Origin: Sulfitobacter maritimus
Lineage (GTDB): Bacteria > Pseudomonadota > Alphaproteobacteria > Rhodobacterales > Rhodobacteraceae
Assembly: GCF_013346665.1 (NCBI RefSeq)
Contig: NZ_JABVBB010000023.1
Coordinates: 1-62,484, forward strand
Length of the DNA: 62,484 bases
Reading direction: 5' to 3'
Position 1 is the stretch's first letter. Every line of letters begins with the position of its first letter. Positions 44,316-52,260 of this stretch are shown piece by piece. The position numbers were made by a program, and so were the translations under genes. The notes below the pieces were generated by a model, which ran no database searches, was not told the origin of the DNA, and was given only the letters and a program-made list of their open reading frames with translations.

Positions 44316-44785
44316 TATTCATGTATTATTGGATTTTAACACTGAGTGCAAGACATGTTTTAGGCGCCCCAGACGTGTGCTCGGTGCATCGCAAAATCGG
44401 ATTGCTTAGGGTCCCGGCTCGGCGGTCATCGCTGCAAACGTCAAATTCCGCTTGGGCCGCTCCTGCCGAGTCAGCTACGCTGCAACTGCGAAGAGCTCCG
44501 GCCCTCGTGCGGTCAAGCTGGACTCTTTGCCCCTTTCGCTGCTTTAGAATGTTCGAAATAGCTGCCGAACGTCCGCTTTCTATTAGAACAGGACTATCCT
44601 GTTCAGCTGCGGCGAAGGTCTGCTCTCCGCCGTAAAGCGCCAATTTACCTGATGGTCAGACAGCAATCGTTCGCCGCGTCAAGCAAGAGCATTAGCATAG
44701 CGACCGGTCCTTCAGCCGGTCTCGCTCCAGCTACACAATTTTCAGGAAAACAAAGGCCAATTGAGTAGCGTCTTTTGACCTAACT
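44316..44785. other. 470-base gap between the arsenic and ABC/phosphatase operons
   Basis: No gene is visible. The end near 44316-44345 is AT-rich and should hold the ars promoter and operator. The rest is GC-rich with phrases such as CGAACGTCCGCTTTC that recall short dispersed intergenic sequences seen again in 51502-51834. GACCGG/CCGGTC at 44702-44721 can form a six-base stem without a T-run. Confidence 0.4.
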
Positions 44786-45250
44786 CTAAAAGTCCCCCGG
44801 AGCGCATTGCAGACATATCAACCCTTCAGCGCGCCATGCCTCGACCACAGAGCTACGATCATCGATCACCAACCAAGGCTTGAAGCCGTCCGCCTGCATT
44901 TCTTTCAATGCGCGTCGTTTCACTTCGGGGTCGGTGGCTTCATCCTGATCTTCGGCGCGCAGGTATATCCCGTCGAAAGGCAGATCGTGTTTGCGGAGCC
45001 ATGCAATCGTATGTGCAGCCCAGCCCTTTGGCCGTCCGGAGCAAATTAGAATGGTTTCACCGCTTTCTTTTAATCGTCGCATCAACTTTGCGACTGGGCC
45101 AATCAGTGCGGCATCTGCCATTGCGAGGTGGAAGTCGCCCCAGTGTTTTTCCACGCCATGCACAAGATGGCCCAGACGCTCTGCGTCGAATTCAGCAAGG
45201 GTGCCATCGACATCAAAAACCACACATGGGGTCGATGCGGTTTGGGTCAT
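44786..45250 (-). CDS. HAD phosphatase related to the T4 polynucleotide-kinase 3'-phosphatase domain
   Basis: A 154-residue HAD-fold hydrolase. The nucleophile motif is VFDVDGTLAEF (D13, D15), motif II is ILICSGRP, and motif IV reads LVIDDRSSVVEAWRAEGL. The pattern IDDR..VVE.WR..G ending in GDF closely recalls the phosphatase half of T4 Pnkp from family knowledge; that enzyme removes 3'-phosphates and 2',3'-cyclic phosphates from nucleotides. There is no kinase domain here. Last gene of the operon, overlapping the histidine-phosphatase gene by ATGA. Confidence 0.85.
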   Translation of the reverse strand: MTQTASTPCVVFDVDGTLAEFDAERLGHLVHGVEKHWGDFHLAMADAALIGPVAKLMRRLKESGETILICSGRPKGWAAHTIAWLRKHDLPFDGIYLRAEDQDEATDPEVKRRALKEMQADGFKPWLVIDDRSSVVEAWRAEGLICLQCAPGDF

Positions 45251-45792
45251 AGGGTTTGCTCCAGTAGTTTATTCTCGGTGATTTCGAATAAGAGGGGTGT
45301 CGCATTGGGCGGACGCTGGCCAACATCACCCGTTGTCCAGAGCACGCGTGCGGCGCGGATGACACCGGAGTGACATACAAGGACCGGCAAGGCCGTCGGA
45401 GACGCTGCGCAAATCTCTCTTATCGCGATCTGTACCCGCTTGAGCATATCGGGCCAGCTTTCGCCTCGGTCCGGAGTGGCTTCCCTGAGGGGCTGATCGC
45501 TCAGCGGTCGCCCTTCGAAGACGCCCCAGTCTCGCTCACGCAACCCGTCGTGCAACTCAATTCGCTGACCCGGAAAGGCGAGCCGCGCCGTATCCTGCGC
45601 CCGTGACATCGGACTGGCGTAGATCGCAATCGGTTCTGGCCAGATTCTTTGTGATAGCAAGCAGGCCTGATCGCGGCCCAGCTCGGTCAGCGGCACATCG
45701 GTTACCCCGGCGATGATCTCGTCTGCATTGGCGGTCGTCTCGCCGTGGCGGATCAGGCAAAAGCTGCGCGATGGCAAAGCCGCGGCGGTCAT
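45247..45792 (-). CDS. Histidine phosphatase family protein
   Basis: A 181-residue phosphoglycerate-mutase-like phosphatase. It carries the catalytic R15-H16-G17-E18-T19 motif, the second active-site His in VLVCHSGVIRAA, and E-R-D-W-G-V-F-E-G, as expected of small-molecule phosphatases such as CobC or ribazole phosphatase relatives. The ATG at 45792 overlaps the MBL stop by four bases; a longer upstream frame lacks any motif. Its partners suggest it removes phosphate from an imported or partly digested organophosphate. Confidence 0.9.
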   Translation of the reverse strand: MTAAALPSRSFCLIRHGETTANADEIIAGVTDVPLTELGRDQACLLSQRIWPEPIAIYASPMSRAQDTARLAFPGQRIELHDGLRERDWGVFEGRPLSDQPLREATPDRGESWPDMLKRVQIAIREICAASPTALPVLVCHSGVIRAARVLWTTGDVGQRPPNATPLLFEITENKLLEQTL

Positions 45793-46856
45793 AGGCGCAC
45801 CCGATCGTGAAAGAATACCTCGGCGTCGAGCCCTTCGACGAGGTAATCTTCGGGCTGGGTGCAAAATGCAGGGGCAAAGCGTTTTGCACCGAGGCGTTCC
45901 AGCATCTTGCGCTGATCGCGCAGCGGTGGGTGGACGTTCCAACGCTGAAAATATCCGCCCGGTACGCTGCAGATGCCCCGTGCGTGTGCCGTCATATGGC
46001 CTGTGAACACGACATGCGCGTCGCGCCCCAGACGCCCGCTTTCATGCCAAGCCCGCACATATCCCCAAGCAGCACCGCCATCGGCGTTGGGTGTGTCGCA
46101 GATCAAGAACCGCGCCTGCTCCATCGGGCCGCGATCCAACAGCGGGGCGATGAGGCGGGCCTCGGCACTCACACCACCGCTGCTGAGTGCAGCGCGCAGC
46201 GTATCTTGGCATTCAGGATCCAACATCACGCTTTCGCAGCCGTAGCGCCGCACAAGATGCAGCGCCATCTCGCCCGCCCGGCCAGAGGGGGGGACGGGCA
46301 AAAGCACCTGACCGTTGACTCTGTCGAGCAAGGCATTCAGCGCGTCGAACCGATCCGACTGTGGCACATCATCAAGGTGATAAGAGCAGTCCAAAATCGC
46401 GGTCGCCGCAGGGGGTGGCGCATCAAAAGTGAACCAATCGGATTCCTCCGACCAGTCGCCAGAATAGAACAGCCCTTCGCCCAGATCGAAGTGGAACCAG
46501 ACGCCGCCCATCGCATGGCCGTTGCGCCCGGTGGTCAGGGTGACGCCATTGATCGCCGTCTGCCCCTGTTCGGGCAGCAGTTGGACATTGGCTGCGGGCG
46601 GCAGGGCTTTGGCCGTTTGCGCCGTGGCATAGATGGGCAGACCCGCTTCAACCGCATGCGACGCGCCGCCGATATGGTCGATGTGATCATGGGTGATGAA
46701 TACCGCCTCAGCCCCTTCAAGCCACGCGGGATCGAAATGCGCGTTGGCCTCAGGGCCGAAACCGCAATCAAGCAGCCATATCCGATTATCCACGGTCAAT
46801 TGCATGCACGCGGGGCCTTTGTCCCCGATGCCGGAAAGTAGTCGTATGCTTTGCAT
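45789..46856 (-). CDS. MBL-fold hydrolase, beta-CASP-like
   Basis: A 355-residue metallo-hydrolase with the complete zinc motif H56-D-H58-I-D60-H61, a later FYSGDWS Asp, and a final-domain His (FTGHMTAHARG). The middle section VNGQVLLPVPPSGRAGEMAL resembles the beta-CASP insert of nucleases and phosphodiesterases, and the length is well above the simple PhnP enzymes (about 250). A phosphodiesterase on an imported compound is the leading guess. It starts one base after the ATPase stop and overlaps the histidine-phosphatase gene by ATGA. Confidence 0.83.
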   Translation of the reverse strand: MQSIRLLSGIGDKGPACMQLTVDNRIWLLDCGFGPEANAHFDPAWLEGAEAVFITHDHIDHIGGASHAVEAGLPIYATAQTAKALPPAANVQLLPEQGQTAINGVTLTTGRNGHAMGGVWFHFDLGEGLFYSGDWSEESDWFTFDAPPPAATAILDCSYHLDDVPQSDRFDALNALLDRVNGQVLLPVPPSGRAGEMALHLVRRYGCESVMLDPECQDTLRAALSSGGVSAEARLIAPLLDRGPMEQARFLICDTPNADGGAAWGYVRAWHESGRLGRDAHVVFTGHMTAHARGICSVPGGYFQRWNVHPPLRDQRKMLERLGAKRFAPAFCTQPEDYLVEGLDAEVFFHDRVRL

Positions 46857-47906
46857 TTAATCCTCTGAAAAGGCCCAAGGGGTGGTGATTGTCAGGCCCA
46901 GCTGCGCGCCGACGTCAAAGCGGGCGCGGGTTTCTGCAAACAGGCGCGCACCGCAGTCGGTCACCGTTTCCAATAGGTATTTTCCGCCCATATAGGTGAC
47001 CCGCGCGACCTTGCTCCGCAGATCGCCACTCTCAGAAATGGTCAGGTTTTCGGGGCGTAGGCAGACATGGCTGACCCGCGTCTCAGCCCTTGCGGACTGA
47101 ACCGCAACTTCGGCGCCCAGTATTCGCGCCTGACGGGCCTCTCCGGCCTGCGTGGCCTCTTGCACCGGCACCACGGTGCCGCGCCCGACGAATTCAGCAA
47201 CAAAGCGGTTTTTAGGCCGTTCATAGAGGGTTTGCGGTGTGTCGAACTGCTGAATGCGGCCCTGATCCATCACGGCGATCCGATCGGCCATCGCCATGGC
47301 TTCGGCCTGGTCATGAGTGACATAGACCATTGTGGCCCCGGTGCGCTTGTGAAAATCGGTAAAGACGCCCTGCATCGTGGCCCGCAACGCCACATCAAGG
47401 TTGGCCAAGGGCTCATCCAGCAGCACGGCACAGGGATCAGAGACAAGGCAGCGTGCCAAAGCCACTCGTTGCCGTTGTCCGCCCGAAAGGTCAGAGGGCA
47501 TGCGATCAGCGTAGGTCTCAAGCCCCGTCGAGGCGAGCGCCGCATCGGTGTGTTTTGCAATCTCGAACTTGGAAAACCTGCGGATCTCAAGCGGGTAGGA
47601 CACGTTCCGCCGCACCGACATATGCGGCCAAAGCGCGTAGGATTGAAACACAAACCCGATGTTGCGCTCTTCGGGCGGCAGGTTCACCCCTGTTTGAGCA
47701 TTGGCCATTTCGCGGCTGCCAATGCGGAGTTGACCGCTGCTGGGCTTCTCGAACCCCGCCAAGATGCGCAGAAGAGTGGTCTTGCCACAGCCCGACGGCC
47801 CCAAAAGTGCGATAAATTCGCCGTCCTCAAACCGGGTTGTGATGTCTTGTAGGGCAGGGGTGCCTGCGAATGTCTTGCTGACCGAAGACAGGTTTATGTC
47901 TGCCAT
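46857..47906 (-). CDS. ABC transporter ATP-binding protein, FbpC/PhnT/PotA type
   Basis: A 349-residue ATPase with an N-terminal nucleotide-binding domain (Walker A GPSGCGKTT at 36-44, signature LSGGQRQRVALARCL, Walker B AVLLDEPLANLD) and a C-terminal TOBE-like domain (about 245-349). This size and layout suit importers for iron, polyamines, 2-aminoethylphosphonate or phosphate esters. It overlaps the permease end by 13 bases. Confidence 0.92.
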   Translation of the reverse strand: MADINLSSVSKTFAGTPALQDITTRFEDGEFIALLGPSGCGKTTLLRILAGFEKPSSGQLRIGSREMANAQTGVNLPPEERNIGFVFQSYALWPHMSVRRNVSYPLEIRRFSKFEIAKHTDAALASTGLETYADRMPSDLSGGQRQRVALARCLVSDPCAVLLDEPLANLDVALRATMQGVFTDFHKRTGATMVYVTHDQAEAMAMADRIAVMDQGRIQQFDTPQTLYERPKNRFVAEFVGRGTVVPVQEATQAGEARQARILGAEVAVQSARAETRVSHVCLRPENLTISESGDLRSKVARVTYMGGKYLLETVTDCGARLFAETRARFDVGAQLGLTITTPWAFSED

Positions 47907-49601
47907 GGGACAACTCCTTTTGGAAAGCGGCGGGAAAACAGCTGGATTAGCGCCATGAGGACGATGACCACAAAGACGATGGTCATTGCCAAGGCGCTGG
48001 CCATGCCGGTTTCGCCACTGTCATCGAGGTTGAAAATCACCACGCCCAATGTCTCGGTGCCCGAGGACCACAAGAGCGCGGAAACCGTGAGTTCATTGAA
48101 CGCGGTGAGAAACACAAGGATCGCCCCCGCCGCTGCCGCTGGGGCCGAAAGCGGAAAGATCACATCGCGCAGCCGACGGTAGAGGGAGGCACCGACCGAT
48201 TGCGCGGCCTCATCCATAGCAGGATCGAACTGTTTCAGGCTTGCCTGAACCGGGCGGAACATCACCGCGAAGAACCGCGCGAGATAGGCCAGAAAGATGA
48301 TCCAAATGGTGCCATAAAAGCGTGGCTTCGGTGAAAGGCAGCTTGATCAGCAGCAGGATCATCGCGATCGACAGGACAACACCCGGCAGGGCGTAGGGCA
48401 GATCGAGCAGGCTGTCGAACAGCCGCGCGACCCGCGTTTTGCGTCGTTCCATCAGCCACGCAAGAGGCAGGCAGATTGCCGCCAAAACCGCAGAGGCGCC
48501 TGCGGCCAGTCCAAAGGAGTTGGCGAAGGCACGCGAAGTGACAGGTTGGCGGAACAATACCTCGTACCAAGATGCAAGCGTCACCGTGTCAAAGCGCAGG
48601 GTCACGCCATAGGCAGGCACGAGTGACGTCGCCAAGAGGCCGAACATCGGCAGGACGAGGATGGCAAAGACCACGGCCCATAGAAGTATCTCAACCGGCA
48701 AACGGGCCGCCCCCAAGGGCAGGGCCAGCGGCCGCGAGGTGCTGCCCACAAGATGCAATTTTTGGTGCGATTGGCATAGGCGCTGCAATAAGATGCCCGC
48801 AACGGCGACCACCCCGATCAGCATGGCCAGAACTGAAACCTCGGCCAGAACGGTCGTGCCCATGCCGGCCAGCTTTTGATAGACCAGCGTCGACAGCGTC
48901 GCATAGCCTGCAGGAATACCCAACATCGCGGGAATGCCAAAATTGCCAAGCGCGGTGACAAAGGTAATTGCCGTGCCCGCCGCGAGACTGGGCAAGGTCA
49001 GGGGCATGACGACCTGCCACCATGTGCGCAGCCCTCTGGCACCGCTGATGCGGGCGGCCTCGACCACATCTTGCGGGATGGATCGCAGGCCCGCGCGAAG
49101 GGTCAGGAAGATGATCGACATATGCTGGATGCCCAGCAACAGGATGATGCCCTCGGGCGAGTAAAGTGGCTGGGGCGCGCCAAGCGGGGGGGCAATGCCC
49201 AATGTCTTTAGCAAAACCGAAGACGGCCCCATGATCTGGGTCCATGACAGCGCGGTGATCTGCGGCGGGATCATCATCGGGATCATCAGGCAAAAGACCA
49301 AAGCCGCCTTGGCCCGCAGGTCTGTCAGCGCCACCAAAAAGGCAAAGGCCGCGCCAAGCACCAGCGACACCAAAGTGCCAAAACCCGCCGTGACCAGCGA
49401 ATGCTTAAGCGCACTTAGAGTCGAGGGTTGCGCCAGTACATCGCGCATAAGGGTCAGACTGGGGCTGCCTTGATCCGTGACACCTTCGACAAACAGGCGC
49501 AGGACCGGCGCAAGCGTCAGACAGATGGCGACGATCAGAATGGCAGAGAGCAGCCGGGCCTCGGTCCGGCTGCCTCCAGTTTGTTGTGCGGCACTCATCA
49601 T
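47894..49601 (-). pseudogene. Two-domain ABC permease (FbpB-like) with one frameshift
   Basis: The intact protein would be about 565 residues with two sets of six helices and two EAA loops (SGARGLRTWWQVVMPLTLP and VGASLYRRLRDVIFPLSAP). The N-terminal frame runs from 49601 to about 48322, through KLPFTEAT. Skipping one base near 48320-48322 leads into FYGTIWIIFLAYLARFFAV and the remaining domain down to 47894. Apart from this single shift the sequence is clean, with no other stops. Either a recent mutation or a sequencing error would explain it. The start overlaps the binding-protein stop. Confidence 0.85.
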
Positions 49602-50566
49602 TCAGCGCCGAAAAGCTCTGCGAATTTGGCCTTGTTGGTGTCGGCATTTGCGAGGGCCTCGGCAGGGTCAAAGGCCATCAGTTTGATGTCTTCGCGGGCG
49701 GGGAACCCTTCGGGGACGCCCATACCGTCACGAGCAGGGATATAGCCCATGTCCAGAACCAATTCTTGGCCTTCAGTGCTGAGCAGAAAGTCGACGAATT
49801 TCTCGGCACCTTCGACGTTCTTGGCAGAAGACATGATCGCCACCGGCTCGGTCACATAGGAGACGCCCTCTTCGGGAAAGACGAAATCAACCGGGGAGCC
49901 ATCGGCTTTGTTGCGGATCGCAAGGAAGTCGACGACCATACCATAAGGCTTCTCACCCGAAGCCACGGCTTTGAAGATGCCGCCGTTGCCACCCTGCGCG
50001 CGGGCCTTATTCGCGGCGAGGTTCTCGTAATACTCCCAGCCCAAAGTCTCATCGCCGGTCAGCGTGGCAAGGTGGATCAGCGCGGCACCGGAATAGAGCG
50101 GAGAGGGCATCGCGATTTGCCCTTTGATGGCTTCGTCCGAGAGGTCGGTCCACGAGGTCGGCGCGGTCTCGACACCTGTGTTGTAAACGATCCCGGTGGT
50201 GATCAATTTGGTCGAGTGGTAATAGCCTTCGGCAGAATGCAGCGCCGCGTCATAGTCACCGGCTTCGGGCGATTGATAGGCGGTCAACAGACCCTCTTGC
50301 GCCATGCCTTCCAGCGTCACAGTATCGGCGATCAGCAGGACATCGGGCTGCGGGTTGCCCGCTTCGATCTCGGCGCGCAGGCGGGCCATCAGTTTGGTTG
50401 TGCCGTCGCGGACCCAATCAACTTCGGTGCCAGGGTTGGCAGCCATAAATGCGTCCACGGTTCTCTGCGCATCCGCGTTCGGCTGCGATGTGTAGAGGGT
50501 GATCGTATCGGCCATGGCCGTGCTGGCCAAAAGCGCGAAAGCGGTGGATGTAACGAAGGATTTCAT
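49598..50566 (-). CDS. ABC transporter periplasmic binding protein, iron/phosphonate/organophosphate type
   Basis: A 322-residue periplasmic protein of the family-1 extracellular solute-binding proteins. A Sec signal peptide (MKSFVTSTAFALLASTAMAD) is followed by TITLYTSQPNADAQRTVDAF, PDVLLIADTVTLEGM and YVTEPVAIMSSAKN. FbpA, PhnS and AepX share this build. The usual tyrosine pair of iron binders is not evident, so an organic anion is more likely than ferric iron. GGAGAG precedes the ATG. First gene of a six-gene operon divergent from DeoR. Confidence 0.88.
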   Translation of the reverse strand: MKSFVTSTAFALLASTAMADTITLYTSQPNADAQRTVDAFMAANPGTEVDWVRDGTTKLMARLRAEIEAGNPQPDVLLIADTVTLEGMAQEGLLTAYQSPEAGDYDAALHSAEGYYHSTKLITTGIVYNTGVETAPTSWTDLSDEAIKGQIAMPSPLYSGAALIHLATLTGDETLGWEYYENLAANKARAQGGNGGIFKAVASGEKPYGMVVDFLAIRNKADGSPVDFVFPEEGVSYVTEPVAIMSSAKNVEGAEKFVDFLLSTEGQELVLDMGYIPARDGMGVPEGFPAREDIKLMAFDPAEALANADTNKAKFAELFGAE

Positions 50567-50587
50567 GGAACTCTCCTGGGGTTTTTA

Positions 50588-50601
50588 CTTTCGAACGAAA
50601 G
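50588..50601. promoter_or_regulatory. Putative DeoR operator before the binding-protein gene
   Basis: CTTTCGAACGAAAG has perfect six-base arms around AA and lies 22 bases before the start codon. The TTTCG core is the element used by many DeoR/GlpR regulators, and it recurs in the dyad next to the regulator gene (50702-50725). Confidence 0.55.
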
Positions 50602-50631
50602 CAGTTCACGAGAGCCTTATCCCTGAGTTTT

Positions 50632-50649
50632 CTGACAGTTTTGTAACGG
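50632..50649 (-). promoter_or_regulatory. Weak Pho-box-like sequence
   Basis: Read in the direction of the transport operon, CCGTTACAAAACTGTCAG matches the PhoB box at 10 of 14 defined positions, with a good second half CTGTCA. It lies about 65 bases before the start codon of the binding protein. The first half is poor, so this is a hint only. Confidence 0.3.
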
Positions 50650-50701
50650 TTCTTTGAAACTTTTATTTATATTGCGGGGCCTGAGCTCATTTCCTAACCT
50701 A

Positions 50702-50725
50702 TCGAAAATTATGATTATTTTTCGA
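50702..50725. promoter_or_regulatory. Putative autoregulatory DeoR operator
   Basis: TCGAAAA and TTTTCGA form perfect seven-base arms separated by ten bases. The right arm overlaps the DeoR ribosome-binding site and ends five bases before its ATG. Together with 50588-50601 it suggests one regulator acting on both divergent units. Confidence 0.6.
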
Positions 50726-50730
50726 AGGAA

Positions 50731-51501
50731 ATGACCGTGCGACGGGATATTACCCAGAGAAGAGACGAGATTATTGCCCTACTCTCCAAGCGCGAAACGC
50801 TGTCGGCATCCGAGCTTTCGTCCGAGCTTTCGGTTTCGGTACAAACCATACGAGCCGACCTGCGCGATCTTGACGAAACGGGACTTGTCCAGCGCCGCAA
50901 TGGCTATGCCCGGCTGCGCCAGCAGAGTGAGAACATCGGCTATCTGCCACGCGAAGGCATCGCGCGACAGGAAAAGCAGCGCATCGCATTAGCGGTAAAG
51001 GGTCTTATTCCCGATGGCGCACGGGTGGCCTTGGGCACCGGCACAACGGTAGAAGCCTGCGCGCGGTTCTTGGCTTCGCATAAAGATCTTTTCGTCGCGT
51101 CCAACAGCATTCACGCTGTCTGCGCCCTGCAACAAGCCCCTGGCGTTGCTGTTGAACTGGCAGGCGGAACCGTAAGAATGCGCGATCTGGATATGATCGG
51201 CACGTCAGCGCTCAATTTCTTTTCACGGTATCGGGTTGATTATGCGGTGTTCAGCTGCGGCGGCCTTTCCGAAGAGGGCGAGGTACTGGATTACAACGCC
51301 GACGAAATGTCCGCCCGCAAGGCCATTGCCGGCTGTGGGAAGAAGAGCATTCTGGTGGTGGACAGCACGAAGAACGGATTGGACCTGCCTTTCCAGATGG
51401 GTCACGCTTGGGACTTTGATGTGATCGTGACAGGGGCACGTTTTTCAGCATCGGTACTTGATAGCTGCTCTCGACATGGCTGTCAGATTGTCCAAGTTTG
51501 A
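50731..51501 (+). CDS. DeoR/GlpR-family transcriptional regulator
   Basis: A 256-residue repressor with an N-terminal HTH (about 8-60: RRDEIIALLSKRETLSASEL, VQTIRADLRDLDETGLVQRR) and a DeoR sensor domain (about 80-240) containing ALGTGTTVEACARFL, the phosphosugar-isomerase-like pocket, and DADEMSARKA-like sequence near 190. DeoR proteins normally sense a phosphorylated sugar or intermediate. This supports a phosphorylated product of the divergent operon as inducer. GAAGGA precedes the ATG at 50731. Confidence 0.93.
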   Translation: MTVRRDITQRRDEIIALLSKRETLSASELSSELSVSVQTIRADLRDLDETGLVQRRNGYARLRQQSENIGYLPREGIARQEKQRIALAVKGLIPDGARVALGTGTTVEACARFLASHKDLFVASNSIHAVCALQQAPGVAVELAGGTVRMRDLDMIGTSALNFFSRYRVDYAVFSCGGLSEEGEVLDYNADEMSARKAIAGCGKKSILVVDSTKNGLDLPFQMGHAWDFDVIVTGARFSASVLDSCSRHGCQIVQV

Positions 51502-51834
51502 CACCCTCGTTCGCTGGCTAACCTGCACGTCAGCCCGTCACATCCTCTGGAAGAGTATTGGCATGGAACAATGTCCGCTTGCAGGTGCTGGGATGCTGCG
51601 TCCGGCCTATTTTTGGAGGTCGGTTTACGGCCGTTTTCGACAGCGTGATATTGGGCGGGAAGCGGCCGTTAGCGGTCGTTCGATCAAGTTTCAGCGAATG
51701 ACCGAAACACCCTCTATCGACCGAAGCCGAGGCTTGGACGAATGGTCGCATTCTCTGGTCATTTAGGTCGCTCATCTAAGCCCCTACTGCCTCGATGTCA
51801 GTTTAGGGCCCAGCTCCAGAAAAGCTGCCGGCTC
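51502..51834. other. 333-base gap with possible short dispersed repeat
   Basis: No gene is supported. The stretch contains GGAACAATGTCCGCTTGCAG, TTACGGCCGTTTTCGA and GCGGCCGTTAGCGGTCGTTC, repetitive GC-rich phrases that look like a decayed intergenic repeat rather than coding DNA. A frame of 81 codons on the minus strand across it has no start signal or recognisable content. Confidence 0.4.
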
Positions 51835-52260
51835 TCAATGTGGTCGATTTCGGCTGGCCTGAGCAGCTTTTGAGCGCGGTGGCCAGGTCGACCTGATATA
51901 AGCAAGTATGGTCCAAATATCTTCGTCTGAGATTACCTCACCGAAGGCGGGCATGCCGCTGTTGAAACCCTTCACGCCCCGGGCCGCCAGCGCAACCTCG
52001 CCCCCGAGTTTGGTGTAGTCGAACAGCAGCGTATTATCATGGTGCCAAGTATGCCCCGTTGCATCATGCGGCGGCGCGGGCAGCACACCATCTTCGTCTG
52101 GGGTGCGCCAGTCGGGCTGTCCTTCGAGGTCTGCGCCATGACAGGCGGCGCAGTGCTCGGCGTAGAGCGAGCGCCCCGCGACGGGATCGCGGCCGTCGAG
52201 TTCGTGATCGGCCTGCGCTGCTGATGCGGCCGCACAGAAAAACAAAGCAGCCCGTTTCAT
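51835..52260 (-). CDS. c-type cytochrome, periplasmic
   Basis: A 141-residue protein with signal peptide MKRAALFFCAAASAAQA and one haem-binding CAACH motif; the axial Met is probably in GMPAFG. ISDEDIWTILAYIRSTWP is the usual C-terminal helix. Its ATG overlaps the stop of the multicopper oxidase gene (ATGA), so the two proteins are made together. It may carry electrons to or from that oxidase. The larger open frame upstream is not used, as the signal peptide fixes the start. Confidence 0.9.
   Translation of the reverse strand: MKRAALFFCAAASAAQADHELDGRDPVAGRSLYAEHCAACHGADLEGQPDWRTPDEDGVLPAPPHDATGHTWHHDNTLLFDYTKLGGEVALAARGVKGFNSGMPAFGEVISDEDIWTILAYIRSTWPPRSKAAQASRNRPH

Noticed and set aside
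44702..44721. GACCGG/CCGGTC stem as terminator of the arsenic or phosphatase operon
   Set aside because: Only six pairs, an eight-base loop, no T-run, and placed between a promoter region and a gene end without clear logic.
45807..46841. 344-codon open frame antisense to the beta-CASP-like MBL gene
   Set aside because: The MBL frame has the full zinc motif and is coupled to both neighbours; the antisense frame is a GC shadow.
45789..46856. MBL protein as the missing PhnP
   Set aside because: Much longer than PhnP, with a beta-CASP-like insert, and located in a different operon; the DUF1045 protein inside the phn cluster is a better candidate.
46857..50566. Ferric iron uptake (FbpABC) as the function of this ABC transporter
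   Set aside because: The family resemblance is real, but the phosphatases and DeoR in the same transcription unit and the lack of an evident tyrosine pair in the binding protein make iron unlikely.
49586..50626. 346-codon open frame antisense to the binding-protein gene
   Set aside because: It runs through the promoter of the operon and mirrors a protein with clear signal peptide and family motifs.
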